Shown: piece by piece, positions 13,849 to 15,200 of the stretch
Position numbering within the stretch: position 1 is the stretch's first letter
Layout: the number at the start of each line of letters is the position of its first letter
From: an uncultured Chitinophaga sp.
GTDB lineage: Bacteria > Bacteroidota > Bacteroidia > Chitinophagales > Chitinophagaceae
Direction: 5' to 3'
Length of the DNA stretch: 15,200 nt
NCBI RefSeq assembly: GCF_937874145.1
Contig: NZ_CALNBI010000475.1
Span: 1-15,200 of the forward strand
Position numbers and translations under genes: made by a program
Notes under the pieces: generated by a model
Told to the model about the DNA's origin: nothing
What the model saw: only the letters and a program-made list of their open reading frames with translations
The model's database searches: none

Positions 13849-13860
13849 TATTAGCATGTT

Positions 13861-15200
13861 TTAGGCGTGCGCGGCGGAAGCGGCTTCTTCAGGCACTTTC
13901 GATTCGGTTACCGCGTCTTCGAATTCCGTATTCTTTTTCCGGCGGCTCAGGAAGGTGTACACCGCGGGAATCACGTAGAGCGTGAGCACCAGCGAGAACA
14001 TGATCCCGCCCACGATCACGATACCGAGCGGGATACGGCTGGTAGATGCAGCCCCAAGGCTCATCGCGATGGGCAATGCGCCCAGTGCCATGGCCAGCGA
14101 GGTCATCAGGATCGGGCGCAGGCGCATCACCGCTCCCTCGATAGCCGCTTCGGCTTTTTCCTTGCCCGCATCGCGCATGTGGTTGGCAAACTCCACGATC
14201 AAAATACCGTTCTTCGTCACCAGCCCTATCAGCATGATCACCCCGATCTGGGAGAAGATATTCCAGGTCTGGTTGAAAAGCTTCAGCGAAAGGAAGGCCC
14301 CGGCAAATGCCATGGGTACCGTCAGCATGATGATGAGCGGATCGATCCAGCTTTCGAACTGCGCAGCGAGTACGAGGTAAATGAGAATAAGCGCCAGCAG
14401 CAGTGCGAACATGGTGTTGGAACCGGATTCGGCATAGTCGCGGGAAGAGCCGCTCAGCGCGGTGTCGAACGAATTATCGATCACGCCTTCTTTTTCAAGG
14501 TTGGCATATATCTGGTTCATGGCGTCGATACCATCGCCGATGGTTTTGCCGGGCGCCAGGCCTGCGGAAATGGTGGCCGACTTCATACGGTTGTAGTGGT
14601 AAATTACCGGCGGGCTGGTTTCTTCCTCGATGGTCACGAGGTTATCCAGCTGGATGGCTTCGCCACGGGCGTTGCGGACGTAGATGCTTTGCAGGTCCAC
14701 GGGGTCGTCGCGGTCGGCGCGGAACACCTGGCCCATTACCTGGTATTGTTTACCGTTGCGGATAAAGTAACCAAAGCGGCGGTTAGACAGTGCGAGCTGC
14801 AGGGTGGAGGAGATGTCTTCCACCGAAACGCCGAGCTCGCTGGCTTTCGCGCGGTTGATGTGGATGCGGAGCTCGGGTTTGTTGAACTTGAGGTCTACGT
14901 CTACCCCCTGGAACACCGGGTTGGCGCTGGCTTCTTCCACGAAGCGGGGCACTACGGAAGAGAGTTTCTCGAAGTTTACGTTCTGCAATACGAAGGCAAC
15001 GGGCAAACCGCCTCTGCGGCCTACCTGGATGGTCTGCTGCTCGATGGCAAACACCCTGCCCTGCGGGAACCGGTACATATTACGGTTCACCATGTTCACG
15101 ATATCTTTCTGCGAACGCAACCGCTCGTTGGGTTCTGTCAGCGTCACGAAAGAGAAGGCCGTATTCACGGAACCCGCACCGGAGAAGCCCGGCGCCGTCA
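13861..15200 (-). CDS. RND-family efflux pump, C-terminal part (5' end beyond the window)
   Basis: This is the C-terminal 446 residues of an AcrB/HAE1-type inner membrane transporter that uses the proton gradient to drive export. The visible part starts inside the second periplasmic porter region (GFSGAGSV...GRRGGLPVAFVLQ) and runs through docking/porter segments (ELGVSVEDISSTLQLALSNRRF; LVTIEEETSPPVIYHYNRM). The C-terminal membrane helices follow: FALLLALILIYLVLAAQFES, the PMAFAGAFLSLKLF helix, IGVIMLIGLVTKNGILIVEF (the conserved helix 11 signature), RPILMTSLAMALGALPIAM and a final helix ending near TFLSRRKK. An acidic tail ends in AASAAHA. No frame break is seen. The apparent start within the window is only an internal GTG. 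The adaptor gene should lie further right. The substrate cannot be inferred. Confidence 0.95.
   Translation of the reverse strand, partial: TAPGFSGAGSVNTAFSFVTLTEPNERLRSQKDIVNMVNRNMYRFPQGRVFAIEQQTIQVGRRGGLPVAFVLQNVNFEKLSSVVPRFVEEASANPVFQGVDVDLKFNKPELRIHINRAKASELGVSVEDISSTLQLALSNRRFGYFIRNGKQYQVMGQVFRADRDDPVDLQSIYVRNARGEAIQLDNLVTIEEETSPPVIYHYNRMKSATISAGLAPGKTIGDGIDAMNQIYANLEKEGVIDNSFDTALSGSSRDYAESGSNTMFALLLALILIYLVLAAQFESWIDPLIIMLTVPMAFAGAFLSLKLFNQTWNIFSQIGVIMLIGLVTKNGILIVEFANHMRDAGKEKAEAAIEGAVMRLRPILMTSLAMALGALPIAMSLGAASTSRIPLGIVIVGGIMFSLVLTLYVIPAVYTFLSRRKKNTEFEDAVTESKVPEEAASAAHA

Noticed and set aside
12361..13854. 497-codon plus-strand frame opposite the TolC-family gene
   Set aside because: Shadow frame; it begins inside another gene and runs through the bidirectional terminator.
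1..15200. CRISPR array, tRNA, rRNA, prophage or toxin-antitoxin pair
   Set aside because: No regularly spaced repeats, cloverleaf with CCA-type arm, rRNA landmarks, phage genes or paired small ORFs of that kind were found on either strand.

Overview
The window looks like the chromosome of a fairly GC-rich member of the Bacteroidota, most likely Chitinophagaceae. The reasons are a group II GGGP synthase, a CarboxypepD_reg-like secreted protein, a LytTR regulator ending in SRRQ..KFKEMMSL, weak Shine-Dalgarno sites, and several promoters of the Bacteroidota type (TTTG, about 19 bases, TAnnTTTG). Gene content is mostly housekeeping. No CRISPR array, tRNA, rRNA, intact insertion sequence or prophage was seen.

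Layout. (1) 1-437: the C-terminal LytTR DNA-binding domain of a response regulator, with an odd 5' junction at the window edge, then a strong terminator. (2) 438-1028: a gene-poor, AT-richer stretch with one doubtful small ORF and minus-strand hairpins. (3) 1029-1790 (minus): GGGP synthase, divergent from (4) 2064-5396 (plus): a full-length B12-dependent class II ribonucleotide reductase with all the catalytic cysteines. (5) 5397-6341: a 945-base AT-rich stretch without a convincing protein gene. It holds two promoter-to-terminator units whose predicted RNAs are complementary to each other over 18 contiguous bases; this is the most unusual signal here. (6) 6342-7100 (minus): a Dph6-like PP-loop ATPase, divergent from 7177-8523 (plus): a secreted PhoD-type phosphatase. 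(7) 8691-9700 (plus): a small secreted protein and a YcxB-like membrane protein, meeting tail to tail with zero gap (8) a minus-strand cluster 11603-9701: a divergent PRPP-synthase-like enzyme, an unknown protein and a GNAT acetyltransferase. (9) 11709-12455 (plus): a secreted CarboxypepD_reg-like protein whose promoter carries a 20-base-period tandem repeat. (10) 15200-12529 (minus): the 3' end of an RND efflux operon (pump, then TolC-type outer membrane channel), sharing a bidirectional terminator with gene 9.

How the genes relate: the RND pump and TolC protein form one tripartite efflux machine (the adaptor protein would lie beyond the right edge). The PRPP-synthase-like enzyme and the class II reductase both touch nucleotide metabolism but are not linked in one transcript. 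The other genes look like independent units. All motif, promoter and RNA calls were made by eye from the sequence; no database search or folding program was run.
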